Positions 16,010-24,430 are shown, counted from the stretch's first letter. The stretch is DNA of 42,479 nt from Streptacidiphilus fuscans (GCF_015690355.1 NZ_JADPRT010000001.1:742956-785434), one strand, 5' to 3'. Made by a program: numbers and translations. The notes: generated by a model not told the origin, from the letters alone.

Positions 16010-16876
16010 ATGGCTACCACCACTCCCGGCGGAACCCTGACCCTCGCGGACGACCTCGTCCTGTCCCGGATGGGCTACGGCGCCATGCAACTGGCCGGCC
16101 CCGGGGTCTTCGGGCCGCCCAAGGATCGCGCCCAGGCCCTGGCCGTACTGCGCGAGGCCGTCGACCTGGGCGTCACCCACATCGACACCAGCGACTACTA
16201 CGGCCCCTTCGTCGTCAACGAGCTCATCAAGGAAGCCCTGCACCCCTACCCTGCCGACCTCCGCATCGTCACCAAGGTCGGCGCCCGACGCGACGACAAC
16301 GGCGCCTGGATCCCCGCGCAGTCACCCGAAGAACTCACCGCCCAGGTCCACGACAACCTCCGACACCTCGGCCTCGACGCTCTGGACGTCGTCAACCTGC
16401 GCATCCCCTCCTTCGACGGAACCTCCGAGGACTCCATCGCCGAACAGTTCGGCACCCTGGCCGACCTGCGCCGACAGGGCCTCATCCGCCATCTCGGACT
16501 CAGCGGCACCACAGACGCCCAGCTGACCGAGGCCCAGGCCATCGCGCCCGTCGTCACCGTCCAGAACCTCTACAACCTCGCCAACCGCAACGACGACGCA
16601 CTCGTGGACCGCTGCGCGGCCGAGAACATCGCCTACGCGCCGTTCTTCCCCCTCGGCGGCTACAACCCGCTCCAATCCCGCGCCCTCACCGACATCGCCA
16701 CCCGACTCGACGCCTCCCCGCAGCAGGTCGCCCTCGCCTGGCTGCTCCAGCGTTCTGCCACGACCGTTCTCATCCCCGGCACGTCCTCCCCGGCCCACCT
16801 GCGCGAGAATGTCGGCGCCGCCGACCTGGTGCTGCCTGCCGACGCAGTCGCCCGACTCGACTCCATCAGCGGGTAG
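16010..16876 (+). CDS. Aldo/keto reductase with a substituted catalytic His
   Basis: This 288-residue protein has the AKR barrel: GYGAMQL near the start, THIDTSDYYGP (Asp59, Tyr64), RIVTKVG (Lys89) and GLIRHLGLSG. In the usual DLYxLHxP motif the sequence is DVVNLRIP, so the catalytic His position (131) is Arg; Asp, Tyr and Lys of the tetrad are kept. NADPH-binding residues near the C-terminus (VLIPGTSSPAHLREN) are present. ATG 16010 was chosen over the upstream frame start because AAAGG lies seven bases before it and the family N-terminus starts there. It is probably co-regulated with the hydrolase gene. The substrate is unknown. Confidence 0.88.
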   Translation: MATTTPGGTLTLADDLVLSRMGYGAMQLAGPGVFGPPKDRAQALAVLREAVDLGVTHIDTSDYYGPFVVNELIKEALHPYPADLRIVTKVGARRDDNGAWIPAQSPEELTAQVHDNLRHLGLDALDVVNLRIPSFDGTSEDSIAEQFGTLADLRRQGLIRHLGLSGTTDAQLTEAQAIAPVVTVQNLYNLANRNDDALVDRCAAENIAYAPFFPLGGYNPLQSRALTDIATRLDASPQQVALAWLLQRSATTVLIPGTSSPAHLRENVGAADLVLPADAVARLDSISG

Positions 16877-17004
16877 AGCGCAGATCCGTGACTGACCGTC
16901 AGGGGCGGTCGTTGCGAACGGCTTTCCGGGGGGGCGCCGTGGCGGGGTGTGGGGCGATCCAGTTCGGCCATGCCGTTTCGCAGGGCGGCTCTGGCTAGGA
17001 TCTC

Positions 17005-17685
17005 GTGATCATGGACGACGTTACGGGCAACGAGATGATCGCGATCCCGGCGGGGCGGGTGACGCTGTCGGACCGGCGGACGCAGCGCAGTTGGTCGGTC
17101 GAGCTTGCTCCCTACCAGCTTGCGGCGGTCCCGGTCACTCAGGCGTTGTACGCACAGGTCACCGGCGAGCGGCCGAGTACCGCTCGCGGGGACGTGTTGC
17201 CCGTCGAGTGCGTCTCGTGGTGGGACGCGGCGCGGTTCTGCAACGCACTGTCTCTACGCGACGGATTCACGCCCGCGTACCGCTTCCGTGACGACGGCGG
17301 GGAAGGCGTCGAGTGGGACGGGTCAGCGGACGGGTACCGGCTGCCGACTGAAGCCGAGTGGGAGTACGCCTGCCGTGCCGGTACGGAAGGACCGCGTTAC
17401 GGGGACCTCGACGAGATCGCCTGGTACCGCGGGAACTCGTGCGAGCGCATCCACGAGGTGGGCGGCAGGCGCCCAAACGCGTGGGGGTTCTACGACATGC
17501 TCGGCAACGTATGGGACTGGTGCTGGGACGTCTACGACGCCGACGTGTACGGCGACTACCGGGTGCTCCGTGGCGGCGGTTGGTTCGACGAGCACTGGAG
17601 CTGCCGGGCCTCCGCGCGGCGCCGCAGCCACCCGACCTTCCAGGTCGACGACGTGGGATTCCGCGTCGCGCGTTCGCTCGTGTGA
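17005..17685 (+). CDS. SUMF1/FGE-like protein, one active-site Cys missing
   Basis: This 226-residue protein shows the formylglycine-generating enzyme fold: VPVTQALYAQVTG (about 43-55), PVECVSWWDAARFCNAL (about 66-82), YRLPTEAEWEYACRAG (about 111-126), RRPNAWGFYDMLGNVWDWCW (about 155-174) and RGGGWFDEHWSC (about 189-200). True FGEs oxidise a sulfatase Cys and use two Cys separated by four residues; here only Cys200 remains and the earlier position is Asp. No sulfatase gene is nearby. It may serve another SUMF1-type role, such as ligand binding or C-type-lectin-like recognition. Start GTG 17005 (AGGA four bases upstream) or ATG 17011. Confidence 0.85.
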   Translation: MIMDDVTGNEMIAIPAGRVTLSDRRTQRSWSVELAPYQLAAVPVTQALYAQVTGERPSTARGDVLPVECVSWWDAARFCNALSLRDGFTPAYRFRDDGGEGVEWDGSADGYRLPTEAEWEYACRAGTEGPRYGDLDEIAWYRGNSCERIHEVGGRRPNAWGFYDMLGNVWDWCWDVYDADVYGDYRVLRGGGWFDEHWSCRASARRRSHPTFQVDDVGFRVARSLV

Positions 17686-17699
17686 GGACCGGTTCGCTC

Positions 17700-17930
17700 C
17701 CGCCCTCGGGCGCGACGTCCGCCGAACCGACAGGCTGCAGTCCGGTCACCTGAGGCTCCGCGACCGTGCGGTAGATCGAAGCGCTTCATGGTCGTGCCGC
17801 ACTCAGGTCGGTCGCTCCAAGCCTGCTTGATCTCGACGATGGTCGGTGTGCCGACGTCAGTCAGCAGTTCTTCCAACCAAAGCACCCCGGACACGTCCAC
17901 CCGATCACTCTGCGGAGTCCGGCGGATCAC
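17700..17930 (-). pseudogene. Possible coding remnant in the 17686-18158 gap
   Basis: The 470-base gap between the SUMF1-like and FAD oxidoreductase genes holds no recognised gene, but one minus-strand frame from a GTG at 17930 reads like protein for about 60 codons (SGVLWLEELLTDVGTPTIVE, then IKQAWSDRPECGTTMKRF). It then continues antisense into the SUMF1-like gene with loss of protein character, and no ribosome binding site is visible. It may be the relic of a lost gene. The remainder (17940-18150) is G/T-rich and holds nothing I can name. Confidence 0.3.
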
Positions 17931-18158
17931 GCCGGAACCACGAGAGGCCGGAGCGTACGAGGGGGCACGGGCGCGGCGTTTGCTGCTGGTGACGGTGCTT
18001 CGGGCTCTGCGGCCTGTTCTGAGTGGGTGGTTGCCGCTTCCGGGCGTGGCCTGTTCCGGGTTTGTGTGGGGCCCGGTTGGGGGTGGGGGTCCGGTTGATG
18101 ATGGGCGGGTGTGGGGTTTGGCGGTGTTGTGGGCCTGGTGGTGGGAGGGGTGGGTGTG

Positions 18159-19691
18159 GTGAGGCGTTTTGTGGTGGTGGGGAATGGGATGGCCGGCGTG
18201 CGGGTGGCGGGGGAGTTGCTGCGGCGCGAGCCAGGTGCGCGGGTGACGGTGTTGGGTGCGGAGCCAGGCGTGGCCTACAACCGGACGCTGTTGACGGATC
18301 TGTTGGCAGGTTCGGTGGGGGAGCCGGACCTGGAGCTTGTGGGGGAGGTGCCCGAGCAGGCCCGGGTGTGGTCGGGGACGGCCGCGGTGGGGGTGGATCG
18401 GACTCGGCGCGTGGTGGTCGACAGTCGTGGCGGCGTGCACGGCTATGACGTGTTGGTGTTGGCCACGGGTGCTGCGGCGCAGGTGCCGGGGATTGCGGGG
18501 CTGCGCGGTGCGGGTGGTGCGCTGAGGCGGAATGTGGCGGTGCTGCAGAGTCTGGCGGACTGTCGGCGGATCGTGGAGTTGGCCAGGCCCGGTGCGCGCG
18601 CCGTTGTGGTGGGTGGGGGGCTGCTCGGCTTGGAGGTCGCGCGGGCGCTGGTGGCGCGGGGCCTTGGGGTGCGCGTGCTGCACGGCGCGGGCGTGGTGAT
18701 GAACCGTCAGCTGGACGCAGGGGCCTCGGCAGTGCTGGTGGACCAGTTGGCCGGGTTGGGGGTGTCGGTCGAATTGGACTGCCAGGTGGTGGCCGCCACA
18801 GCGGACGCGGACGCGGCCGGGGACGGCGTGTCGGGCGTGGAGTTGGCCGATGGGCGGCGGGTGGAGTGCGACCTGCTGGTGGTGGCGTGCGGGACCCGGC
18901 CGGAGACGGGCTTGGCCCGTGCGGCGGGTCTGCCGGTGGACGTGGGCGTGCTGGTGGGCGAGGGGATGGTCACGGCGGATCCACGGGTGTACGCGATCGG
19001 GGACTGCGCGCAGACGGACGGCGTGGTGACGGGACTGGTCGCCGAGGCATGGGAGCACGCGAGGATCGCGGCGGACGCCATCGCCGGCCCCGCCCCCGAC
19101 GACGCGGAGACCGGGCCACTGGGCGACAGTGCGGACCGCGACCGGGGTGGCCGGGCATCGGGGGCGCGGGTGTCGGCACCGACGCGGTTGAAGGCCGAGG
19201 GGGTCGAGTTGACGGTGATGGGCGCTTCGAATGCGCCGGACGGTCCGGGGGTGGTCACGTTTGCGGACCGGGAGCGGGGGTTGTACCGGCGGATCGTGCT
19301 GCGTGAGGGCCGGATCGCGGGTGCGACGGTGCTGGGCGGGGAGCCGTCGGACGCGCTCGCGGTCCTGGAGCACTACTCGTCGAGGTCTCCCGTGACGCGG
19401 GAGCAGGCCGCACTGTTGCTGCGCCCGGCCGAGGCGGCGTCCGGCGCGGACCGTGCCGCGCCGGTTGACGCGCCGTCCGCCCCGACGGCTGTGGCGGGGC
19501 TGGATCGGGGGGTTGTGGTCTGTTACTGCAACGACGTCTCCTGCGGTCGGATCCTGGACGCGCGGGACGCGGGCGCCGACACCGTCGCGGCGATCGCCCG
19601 CCGGACCCGGGCGACGACGGGGTGTGGCATCTGCCGGAGCAAGGTCCAAGCCCTCCTGACGGCGGGACAGCCGGTGACCGCACCAGCGTGA
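18159..19691 (+). CDS. FAD oxidoreductase with C-terminal BFD [2Fe-2S] domain (nitrite reductase-type)
   Basis: This 510-residue flavoprotein has an FAD-binding start (FVVVGNGMAGVRVAGELL), a second nucleotide fold (AVVVGGGLLGLEVARALV, about 148-165), the VYAIGDCAQ motif and a C-terminal BFD-like domain with Cys455, Cys457, Cys489 and Cys492 (CxC then CxxC) for a [2Fe-2S] cluster. This is the electron-input half of NAD(P)H nitrite reductase and of the FAD subunits of assimilatory nitrate reductases; the sirohaem half is absent. GTG 18159 has GGGAGGGG eight bases upstream. The residues before it in the frame are Gly/Val filler. No nitrate reductase gene is adjacent, so its electron partner must be elsewhere. 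Confidence 0.88.
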   Translation: MRRFVVVGNGMAGVRVAGELLRREPGARVTVLGAEPGVAYNRTLLTDLLAGSVGEPDLELVGEVPEQARVWSGTAAVGVDRTRRVVVDSRGGVHGYDVLVLATGAAAQVPGIAGLRGAGGALRRNVAVLQSLADCRRIVELARPGARAVVVGGGLLGLEVARALVARGLGVRVLHGAGVVMNRQLDAGASAVLVDQLAGLGVSVELDCQVVAATADADAAGDGVSGVELADGRRVECDLLVVACGTRPETGLARAAGLPVDVGVLVGEGMVTADPRVYAIGDCAQTDGVVTGLVAEAWEHARIAADAIAGPAPDDAETGPLGDSADRDRGGRASGARVSAPTRLKAEGVELTVMGASNAPDGPGVVTFADRERGLYRRIVLREGRIAGATVLGGEPSDALAVLEHYSSRSPVTREQAALLLRPAEAASGADRAAPVDAPSAPTAVAGLDRGVVVCYCNDVSCGRILDARDAGADTVAAIARRTRATTGCGICRSKVQALLTAGQPVTAPA

Positions 19692-19757
19692 CCAGGCGAA
19701 CCGCGTAACCGGGTGACACGTAACCAGGCGGCGCCGTGACCAGGCGACCAGGTGACC
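19688..19757. repeat. GTRACC direct repeats with ~16-base period
   Basis: GTGACC or GTAACC starts at 19688, 19705, 19720, 19736 and 19752, that is every 15-17 bases, in most copies within a longer unit like GTGACCAGGCGA. The first copy overlaps the stop codon of the FAD oxidoreductase gene. It may be a multi-site protein-binding array or a decayed minisatellite. CCTGGTC further on (about 19790) could pair with GACCAGG. Confidence 0.6.
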
Positions 19758-19842
19758 ACGCGGCAGCATGGCTGCGTCCGGGCTGCGGCCTGGTCGTGGT
19801 GGCTCGGTGGCCGTGGTCTGGTTCGCAGGCCACTACTCCGTG

Positions 19843-19879
19843 ATTGGCCCTGGTTAGTGGCCAGGCGGCCCGGTTAGCG
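19843..19879 (+). promoter_or_regulatory. Candidate operator upstream of the EamA gene
   Basis: Two related direct repeats, GGCCCTGGTTAG (19846-19857) and GGCCCGGTTAGCG (19867-19879), start 21 bases apart, two helical turns. The first lies in ATTGGCCCTGG (19843-19853), an 11-mer found again upstream of the second MocR gene (31950-31960). TAGCGT (19875-19880) could be a -10 element. Confidence 0.45.
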
Positions 19880-19940
19880 TCCGCAGGGAGGCCGCCGTGT
19901 CTTCCTGACGCGTTGTGTGCCGGCACAGAAGGGATATGTG

Positions 19941-20900
19941 ATGAGCACGCCTGTTTCGGGTGGTGATTCGCGTCGTCATGCCACCGGGCTGGTCCTGGCC
20001 GCGCTGGGCGTCCTGGCTTTCTCGTTGACGTTTCCCGCGACGCAGAAGGCGATGGTGTCGTTCAACGCGTGGACGATCGGTATCGGGCGGGCCGTCGTCG
20101 CGGCGTTGTTGGCGGGTGTGTGGCTGTGGGTGCGGAAGGCGGCGCGGCCCACGCGGGAGCAGGTTGGTTCGCTGCTGATCGTGGGTGTCGGCGTGGTGGC
20201 CGGGTACCCGATCTTCACCGCGCTGGCGCTGGAGCACGTCACCTCCGCGCACGCGGCGGTGGTGACGGGACTGCTGCCGCTGGCGACGGCGACGTGGGGC
20301 CGGCTGCGGGGCAACGAGCGTCCCAGCGCCCTGTTCTGGTGGGCGTCGGCTGCGGGCGCGGCGGTGATCGTCGCCTACACGCTCCGCAACGGCCTGGGCG
20401 CGTTCAGCCTGGCTGATCTGCTGCTGGTCGGGTCGCTGGTGACCGGTGGCCTGGGCTACGCGGAGGGCGGCGGGCTGTCGAAGTCGATGCCGGGCTGGCA
20501 GGTGATCTCCTGGGGCCTGGTCCTCTCGCTGCCGTTGACGCTGCCGATCACGGTGGTCTCGCTGGTGGTCTCACCGCCGCACAACCTCGGTGCGCAGTCG
20601 CTCGCCGGGTTCGGTTACGTGTCGGTGTTCTCGATGTTCCTGGGATTCTGCGCGTGGTACCCGGGACTGGCTCGGGTGGGCGTGACGCGCGGCAGTCAGC
20701 TCCAGCTGCTCCAGCCGCTGCTGACGGTGGGTTGGGCGGCATGGCTGCTGCACGAGTCGATCGACATGTGGACGCTGGTCGCGGCGGTCCTGGTGCTGGT
20801 CTGCGTGGGTATGGCGCAGTGGGCGCGCCTGTCGTCCTCCGCTCCCGCGAAGGCGCCGGAGCCGGCCGCGGACAAGCCCCTGGTCGCCGAGCACTCTTGA
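19941..20900 (+). CDS. EamA/DMT-family transporter
   Basis: This 319-residue integral membrane protein has about ten hydrophobic helices in two EamA-like halves, e.g. GLVLAALGVLAFSLTFPATQ (first helix), SLLIVGVGVVAGYPIFTALA, HAAVVTGLLPLATATWG and LLTVGWAAWLLHESIDMWTL near the end. The HAAVVTGLLP and QLLQPLLTVGWA segments match drug/metabolite exporters of the RhtA/YdcZ-like type, which export amino acids or metabolites. ATG 19941 follows AAGGGA by six bases. The C-terminal 25 residues are a hydrophilic Ala/Pro tail. The upstream direct repeats suggest specific regulation, possibly by a MocR protein. Confidence 0.88.
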   Translation: MSTPVSGGDSRRHATGLVLAALGVLAFSLTFPATQKAMVSFNAWTIGIGRAVVAALLAGVWLWVRKAARPTREQVGSLLIVGVGVVAGYPIFTALALEHVTSAHAAVVTGLLPLATATWGRLRGNERPSALFWWASAAGAAVIVAYTLRNGLGAFSLADLLLVGSLVTGGLGYAEGGGLSKSMPGWQVISWGLVLSLPLTLPITVVSLVVSPPHNLGAQSLAGFGYVSVFSMFLGFCAWYPGLARVGVTRGSQLQLLQPLLTVGWAAWLLHESIDMWTLVAAVLVLVCVGMAQWARLSSSAPAKAPEPAADKPLVAEHS

Positions 20901-20931
20901 CGTGAGGTTGTGATCTGTTCGCGGGTTGAGT

Positions 20932-20996
20932 GGCCCCGGCCGTATCGGCCTGGGGCCGTTCGGCCTTGAACTCTCTCCGTGGGCCCGTTCGGGCCC
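20932..20996 (+). terminator. Two GC-rich hairpins between EamA and M20 genes
   Basis: GGCCCCGGCC (20932-20941) pairs with GGCC-T-GGGGCC (20947-20957, one bulge) around a 5-base loop. A second stem, GGGCCC (20981-20986) with GGGCCC (20991-20996), has a 4-base loop. Neither has a T-tract. They may end the EamA transcript or shape the leader of the M20 gene, whose ATG is 25 bases further on. Confidence 0.5.
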
Positions 20997-21021
20997 TGAC
21001 CGCGTTCGAGCAGGAGGCATC

Positions 21022-22413
21022 ATGCACCCGAAGCCGAGTGGCCCCGACGCCGTTTCCGACTCCGTCCCCAATCCCGTACCGGCCGGCCCCGCGCCTGACG
21101 CTGCGTCGGATGGCGTGGCGCCGGGCCTGCGGGAGGTGTACGAGGACCTGCACGCGCATCCGGAGTTGGCGTTCCAGGAGGAGCGGACCGCCGGAGTGGT
21201 GGTCGAGTGGCTGGCCGGTCATGGGTGGGAGGTGACCGGCGGCGTCGGGCGGACCGGAGTGGTCGGGGTGCTGCGCAACGGTGCGGGGCCGGTGGTGTTG
21301 CTGCGTGCGGACATGGACGGGCTGCCGGTGCGGGAGGCGACCGGTCTGTCGTACGCCTCGACGGCGACCGGGGTGGGTGAGGACGGCAGCCGGGTGCCGG
21401 TGATGCACGCGTGCGGGCATGACATGCACGTGGCATGTCTGCTGGGGGCGTGCCAGGAACTCGCCGGGTCTCGGGAGCGGTGGGCCGGGACGGTGGTGGC
21501 GGTGTTCCAGCCTGCGGAGGAGAGCGGGTTGGGCGCGAGCGCGATGGTGGACGACGGTCTGTTCGAGCGGTTCCCGAGGCCGGACGTGGTGCTAGGACAG
21601 CATGTGGGTCCGGGGCCGGCGGGGATGCTCGCGACGGTTCCGGGCGTCGCGATGGGAGCCGCGGACAGTGTCGTGGTGCGGTTGTTCGGGCGTGGCGGGC
21701 ACGGTTCCAAGCCGGAGTCGGCGGTGGATCCGGTGGTCATGGCGGCGCACCTGGTGACGCGGTTGCAGACGGTCGTCTCGCGGGTGGTGGCGGCGCAGGA
21801 GCAGGCGGTCGTCACGGTGGGGTCGATCCGGGCGGGGACAGCGGCCGGAATCATCCCGGACGAGGCCGAACTCGCGCTCAGCATCCGGACGTTCGACGAG
21901 AACGTCCGGGAGCGGGTGATGGCCGCGATCGGCAGGATGGCGCGGGCGGAGGCGCTGGCAGCAGGAGCCGAGCGGGAGCCGGACATCACCTCGCGGTACC
22001 GGCTTCCGGCGACGGTCAACGATCTCGCGGCGACGGAGCGTGTGGCTGAGGCGCACCGTGGCGAGTTCGGCGCGGGCCAGGTGGTGCAGTTGGGCCCCAA
22101 TACGGCCAGCGAGGACTTCGGGGTGCTGGGCGCTGCGGCGGGGGTGCCGTCGGTGTACTGGTTCTTCGGCGGGAGCGACGCGAAGGAGTTCGAGACCGCG
22201 TTGCTGGCCGGTCGGTTGGCCGAGGACGTTCCGCAGAACCACTCGCCCGCGTTCGCGCCGGTGGTCGAGCCGACGCTGTCGACCGGGGTACGGGCGCTGA
22301 CTGCGGCGGCACTGGCTTGGTTGGCACAGGGTGACGATCCGTCAGCCCCCGACAGCGACACCGACGCGGTCGCGGCCTCGGATGGCTGGGTCGGCGTGGC
22401 CGCGTCCCGGTGA
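21022..22413 (+). CDS. M20 amidohydrolase (hippurate hydrolase-like)
   Basis: This 463-residue enzyme shows the M20D pattern: LREVYEDLHAHPELAFQEER (about 36-55), LLRADMDGLPV (about 93-103), VMHACGHDMHVACLLGA (Cys131, His133, His136), FQPAEESGLGA (Glu166, Glu167) and GQHVGPGPAG. These hydrolases cleave N-acyl amino acids or aminobenzoyl-glutamate-type amides with two metal ions. ATG 21022 follows AGGAGG by six bases. The first 34 residues are a low-complexity Pro/Ala/Asp lead. Its stop overlaps the start of the MFS gene by four bases, so enzyme and transporter are translationally coupled and probably handle the same compound. Confidence 0.92.
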   Translation: MHPKPSGPDAVSDSVPNPVPAGPAPDAASDGVAPGLREVYEDLHAHPELAFQEERTAGVVVEWLAGHGWEVTGGVGRTGVVGVLRNGAGPVVLLRADMDGLPVREATGLSYASTATGVGEDGSRVPVMHACGHDMHVACLLGACQELAGSRERWAGTVVAVFQPAEESGLGASAMVDDGLFERFPRPDVVLGQHVGPGPAGMLATVPGVAMGAADSVVVRLFGRGGHGSKPESAVDPVVMAAHLVTRLQTVVSRVVAAQEQAVVTVGSIRAGTAAGIIPDEAELALSIRTFDENVRERVMAAIGRMARAEALAAGAEREPDITSRYRLPATVNDLAATERVAEAHRGEFGAGQVVQLGPNTASEDFGVLGAAAGVPSVYWFFGGSDAKEFETALLAGRLAEDVPQNHSPAFAPVVEPTLSTGVRALTAAALAWLAQGDDPSAPDSDTDAVAASDGWVGVAASR

Positions 22414-23840
22414 CGCGCACCCCGCAGGGCGGCCTGCGGTATGCGGCGGGTGCCTGGGTGACCGGGACGTTCGGGACGGTGCCGGGGCTGCTGCTGCTCT
22501 ACTACCTGACCGACACTCTCGCGGTTCCGGCGGCGGTGGCCGGCGCGGTCGTCGCGGTGCCGAAGCTGGGGGAGGTGTTCCTTCATGCCTGGGTGGGTCG
22601 GCGCGTGGACGCGACGGCCCGTGCCCGCCCCGGCCGACGTGCGCGTGGGCGGCGGGTGTGGATGGCCTGCGCGGGCGTGGGGCTGTCGGCCGGCTTCGCC
22701 TTGCTGTTCGCGGCGCCGACACCGCGCGGGCCGCTGTCCGCGGTCTGGACCGCGCTCTTCTTTGTGGTGTGCGTGGGCGCGTACTCGTGTTTCCAGGTGC
22801 CCTACACGGCGGCGTTGGCGCAGGTGACGACGGGTTCGGTGCAGCGGGTACGGTTCGCGGCCTGGCGAACGGCGGTGTACGGCCTCGCGGTGCTGGCATG
22901 CGGCGCGCTGGCGCCGCGGATCGCCCGCCACGGTACGGGTCAGCGCGCCGGGTACGCGGTCGCGGGCGTGGTGTTCGGGGTTCTGGTGCTGGGCGCGGCG
23001 CTCACCGCGGCGTTCAGCGTCCCCGCCGATGCGCCTGCCGCTCCCGCCGACACCGCTGTTGACGCGGGCGGGCCTGTGACGTGGCGTCAGCAGGTCGCGC
23101 TGGTACGCGGGTCGGTGCGGTTGCGGCGGCTGTTGGGAGTGCAGGCGGGGCAGAGTGTGGCGACGGCGATGATGCTGGCCGGCGCGCAGTACTTCGCCAC
23201 GTACGGGCTGCATGACGCGGCGGCGACCTCGGTGCTGATGTGCTGCCTGGTCGTGCCGCTGCTGGCCGCAGCGCCCGTCTGGCACGCGGCCTGCCGAAGG
23301 GGTGGTGCTGCGGGGGGCCTGGCGGTGGCGGTGTGTCTGTTCGGGGCGGGTGCGCTGGCGTTGGGTGCGGCGTCGGTGGTTCCGCGTGCGGTGGTCTACG
23401 GGTGCGTGGCGGTGTGCGGGGTGGGCTACGCCGGGATGCAGACGCTCGGGGTGTCCCTGCTCGGCGACCTCATCGCCGCGGGCGACCCGAAACGGCCGGG
23501 CCACGACCGGGGCACGGGCATGGGCACGGGTGGTGGGACGGCCGGCGCGTGGTCCGCGGTCGAGGCGGCCGGTACGGCGGTGGGCCCGGCCGTGTTCTCG
23601 GTGCTGCTGGCTCTGACCGGCTTCGTCGCGTCTGCGGCGGGGCGAAGCGTCGTCCAGCCTGGTGCGGCGCTGGCCGCGATCGTATGCGGGGTGTCCGTGG
23701 CTCCCGCGCTGGCGCTGGTGCCAGCCGTGGTCTGCGCGGTGCGTCTGCGGGGTCCTGACAGCGGGAACCCGGACGGCCGGGAGCGCGGGGACCAGGACGG
23801 GGACCGTCAGGTGAGCGCCGGCGCGGGGGCGGGCAGGTAG
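22410..23840 (+). CDS. MFS transporter, GPH/MelB-like
   Basis: This 476-residue protein has twelve likely membrane helices. The opening GLRYAAGAWVTGTFGTVPGL and the VGAYSCFQVPYTAALAQVTT segment (the family's P-Y-x-A-L motif) fit the glycoside-pentoside-hexuronide branch of the major facilitator superfamily; a central hydrophilic loop is about 30 residues long and the C-terminus is a charged, Gly/Asp-rich tail. GTG 22410 overlaps the M20 stop (GTGA). The last 34 bases overlap the convergent DJ-1 gene. It probably carries the substrate or product of the amidohydrolase; direction of transport is unclear. Confidence 0.82.
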   Translation: MTRTPQGGLRYAAGAWVTGTFGTVPGLLLLYYLTDTLAVPAAVAGAVVAVPKLGEVFLHAWVGRRVDATARARPGRRARGRRVWMACAGVGLSAGFALLFAAPTPRGPLSAVWTALFFVVCVGAYSCFQVPYTAALAQVTTGSVQRVRFAAWRTAVYGLAVLACGALAPRIARHGTGQRAGYAVAGVVFGVLVLGAALTAAFSVPADAPAAPADTAVDAGGPVTWRQQVALVRGSVRLRRLLGVQAGQSVATAMMLAGAQYFATYGLHDAAATSVLMCCLVVPLLAAAPVWHAACRRGGAAGGLAVAVCLFGAGALALGAASVVPRAVVYGCVAVCGVGYAGMQTLGVSLLGDLIAAGDPKRPGHDRGTGMGTGGGTAGAWSAVEAAGTAVGPAVFSVLLALTGFVASAAGRSVVQPGAALAAIVCGVSVAPALALVPAVVCAVRLRGPDSGNPDGRERGDQDGDRQVSAGAGAGR

Positions 23841-24430
23841 GGGGTGATGTTGCGCCAGGCGCGCTCGATGTACTCCTCCTTCTCACCGACCGGGGCGACG
23901 TAGTGCAGCGCGCCCTCGGCGGCTTCGTGGCCCTGGAGGCGGGCGATGATCCAGGCCGCGAGGTAGTGCGAGGCCAGGCAGCCGCCGGCGGTGGCGATGG
24001 TGTCCTTGGCGAAGAACGGCTGGTTGAGGACGTCGACGCCTGCGGCGAGGACCCATGGCCTGGTGGTCAGGTCGGTGCACGCGGGCATGTCGTCGAGCAG
24101 GCCGAGCTTGGCCAGCACGAGCGCGCCGGAGCACTGGGCCGCTGTGAGTTGGCGTGAGGGGTCGAGGCCGCGCAGGACGTTCATGATCGCCGGGTCCTCG
24201 ACGACCTCGCGGGTGGCGATGCCGCTGCCGATGATGACGGCGTCCGCGGCGCACGCCTCCTCAAGAGTGGACATCTGCTCGATGACCACCCCGTTCATCG
24301 AGGTGACCTTGGGGCTCGGGGTGGCGATGGTGACGCGCCAGTTGTCGGTCCTGACGCGGTTGAGCACGCCGAGCGCGATCAGGGAGTCGAGCTCGTTGTA
24401 GCCCTCGAAGGTGAGGATCGCGATGTGCAT
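23807..24430 (-). CDS. DJ-1/PfpI family protein
   Basis: This 207-residue protein has the class-I glutaminase-like DJ-1/PfpI fold: MHIAILTFEGYNELDSLIAL start, DAVIIGSGIATREVVEDP (about 63-80) and the nucleophile elbow LTAAQCSGALVLAKLGLLDD with Cys100. Such proteins act as isonitrile hydratases, chaperones, glyoxalases or as the sensory part of AraC regulators; here no DNA-binding domain is attached. AAGGA lies eight bases before ATG 24430. It diverges from the MocR gene at 24519 and has a good promoter at 24491-24462, so it is the probable MocR target. Confidence 0.88.
   Translation of the reverse strand: MHIAILTFEGYNELDSLIALGVLNRVRTDNWRVTIATPSPKVTSMNGVVIEQMSTLEEACAADAVIIGSGIATREVVEDPAIMNVLRGLDPSRQLTAAQCSGALVLAKLGLLDDMPACTDLTTRPWVLAAGVDVLNQPFFAKDTIATAGGCLASHYLAAWIIARLQGHEAAEGALHYVAPVGEKEEYIERAWRNITPYLPAPAPALT

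Noticed and set aside
17556..19769. Long minus-strand open frame of 737 codons
   Set aside because: Most of it is antisense to the FAD oxidoreductase and is His/Pro/Arg-rich filler typical of high-GC shadow frames. Only the stretch near 17.7-17.93 kb looks protein-like and is reported separately.
21219..23504. Minus-strand open frame of 761 codons
   Set aside because: It is antisense to the well-supported M20 and MFS genes and has no recognisable domain; its composition is Arg/Pro/Thr-rich.
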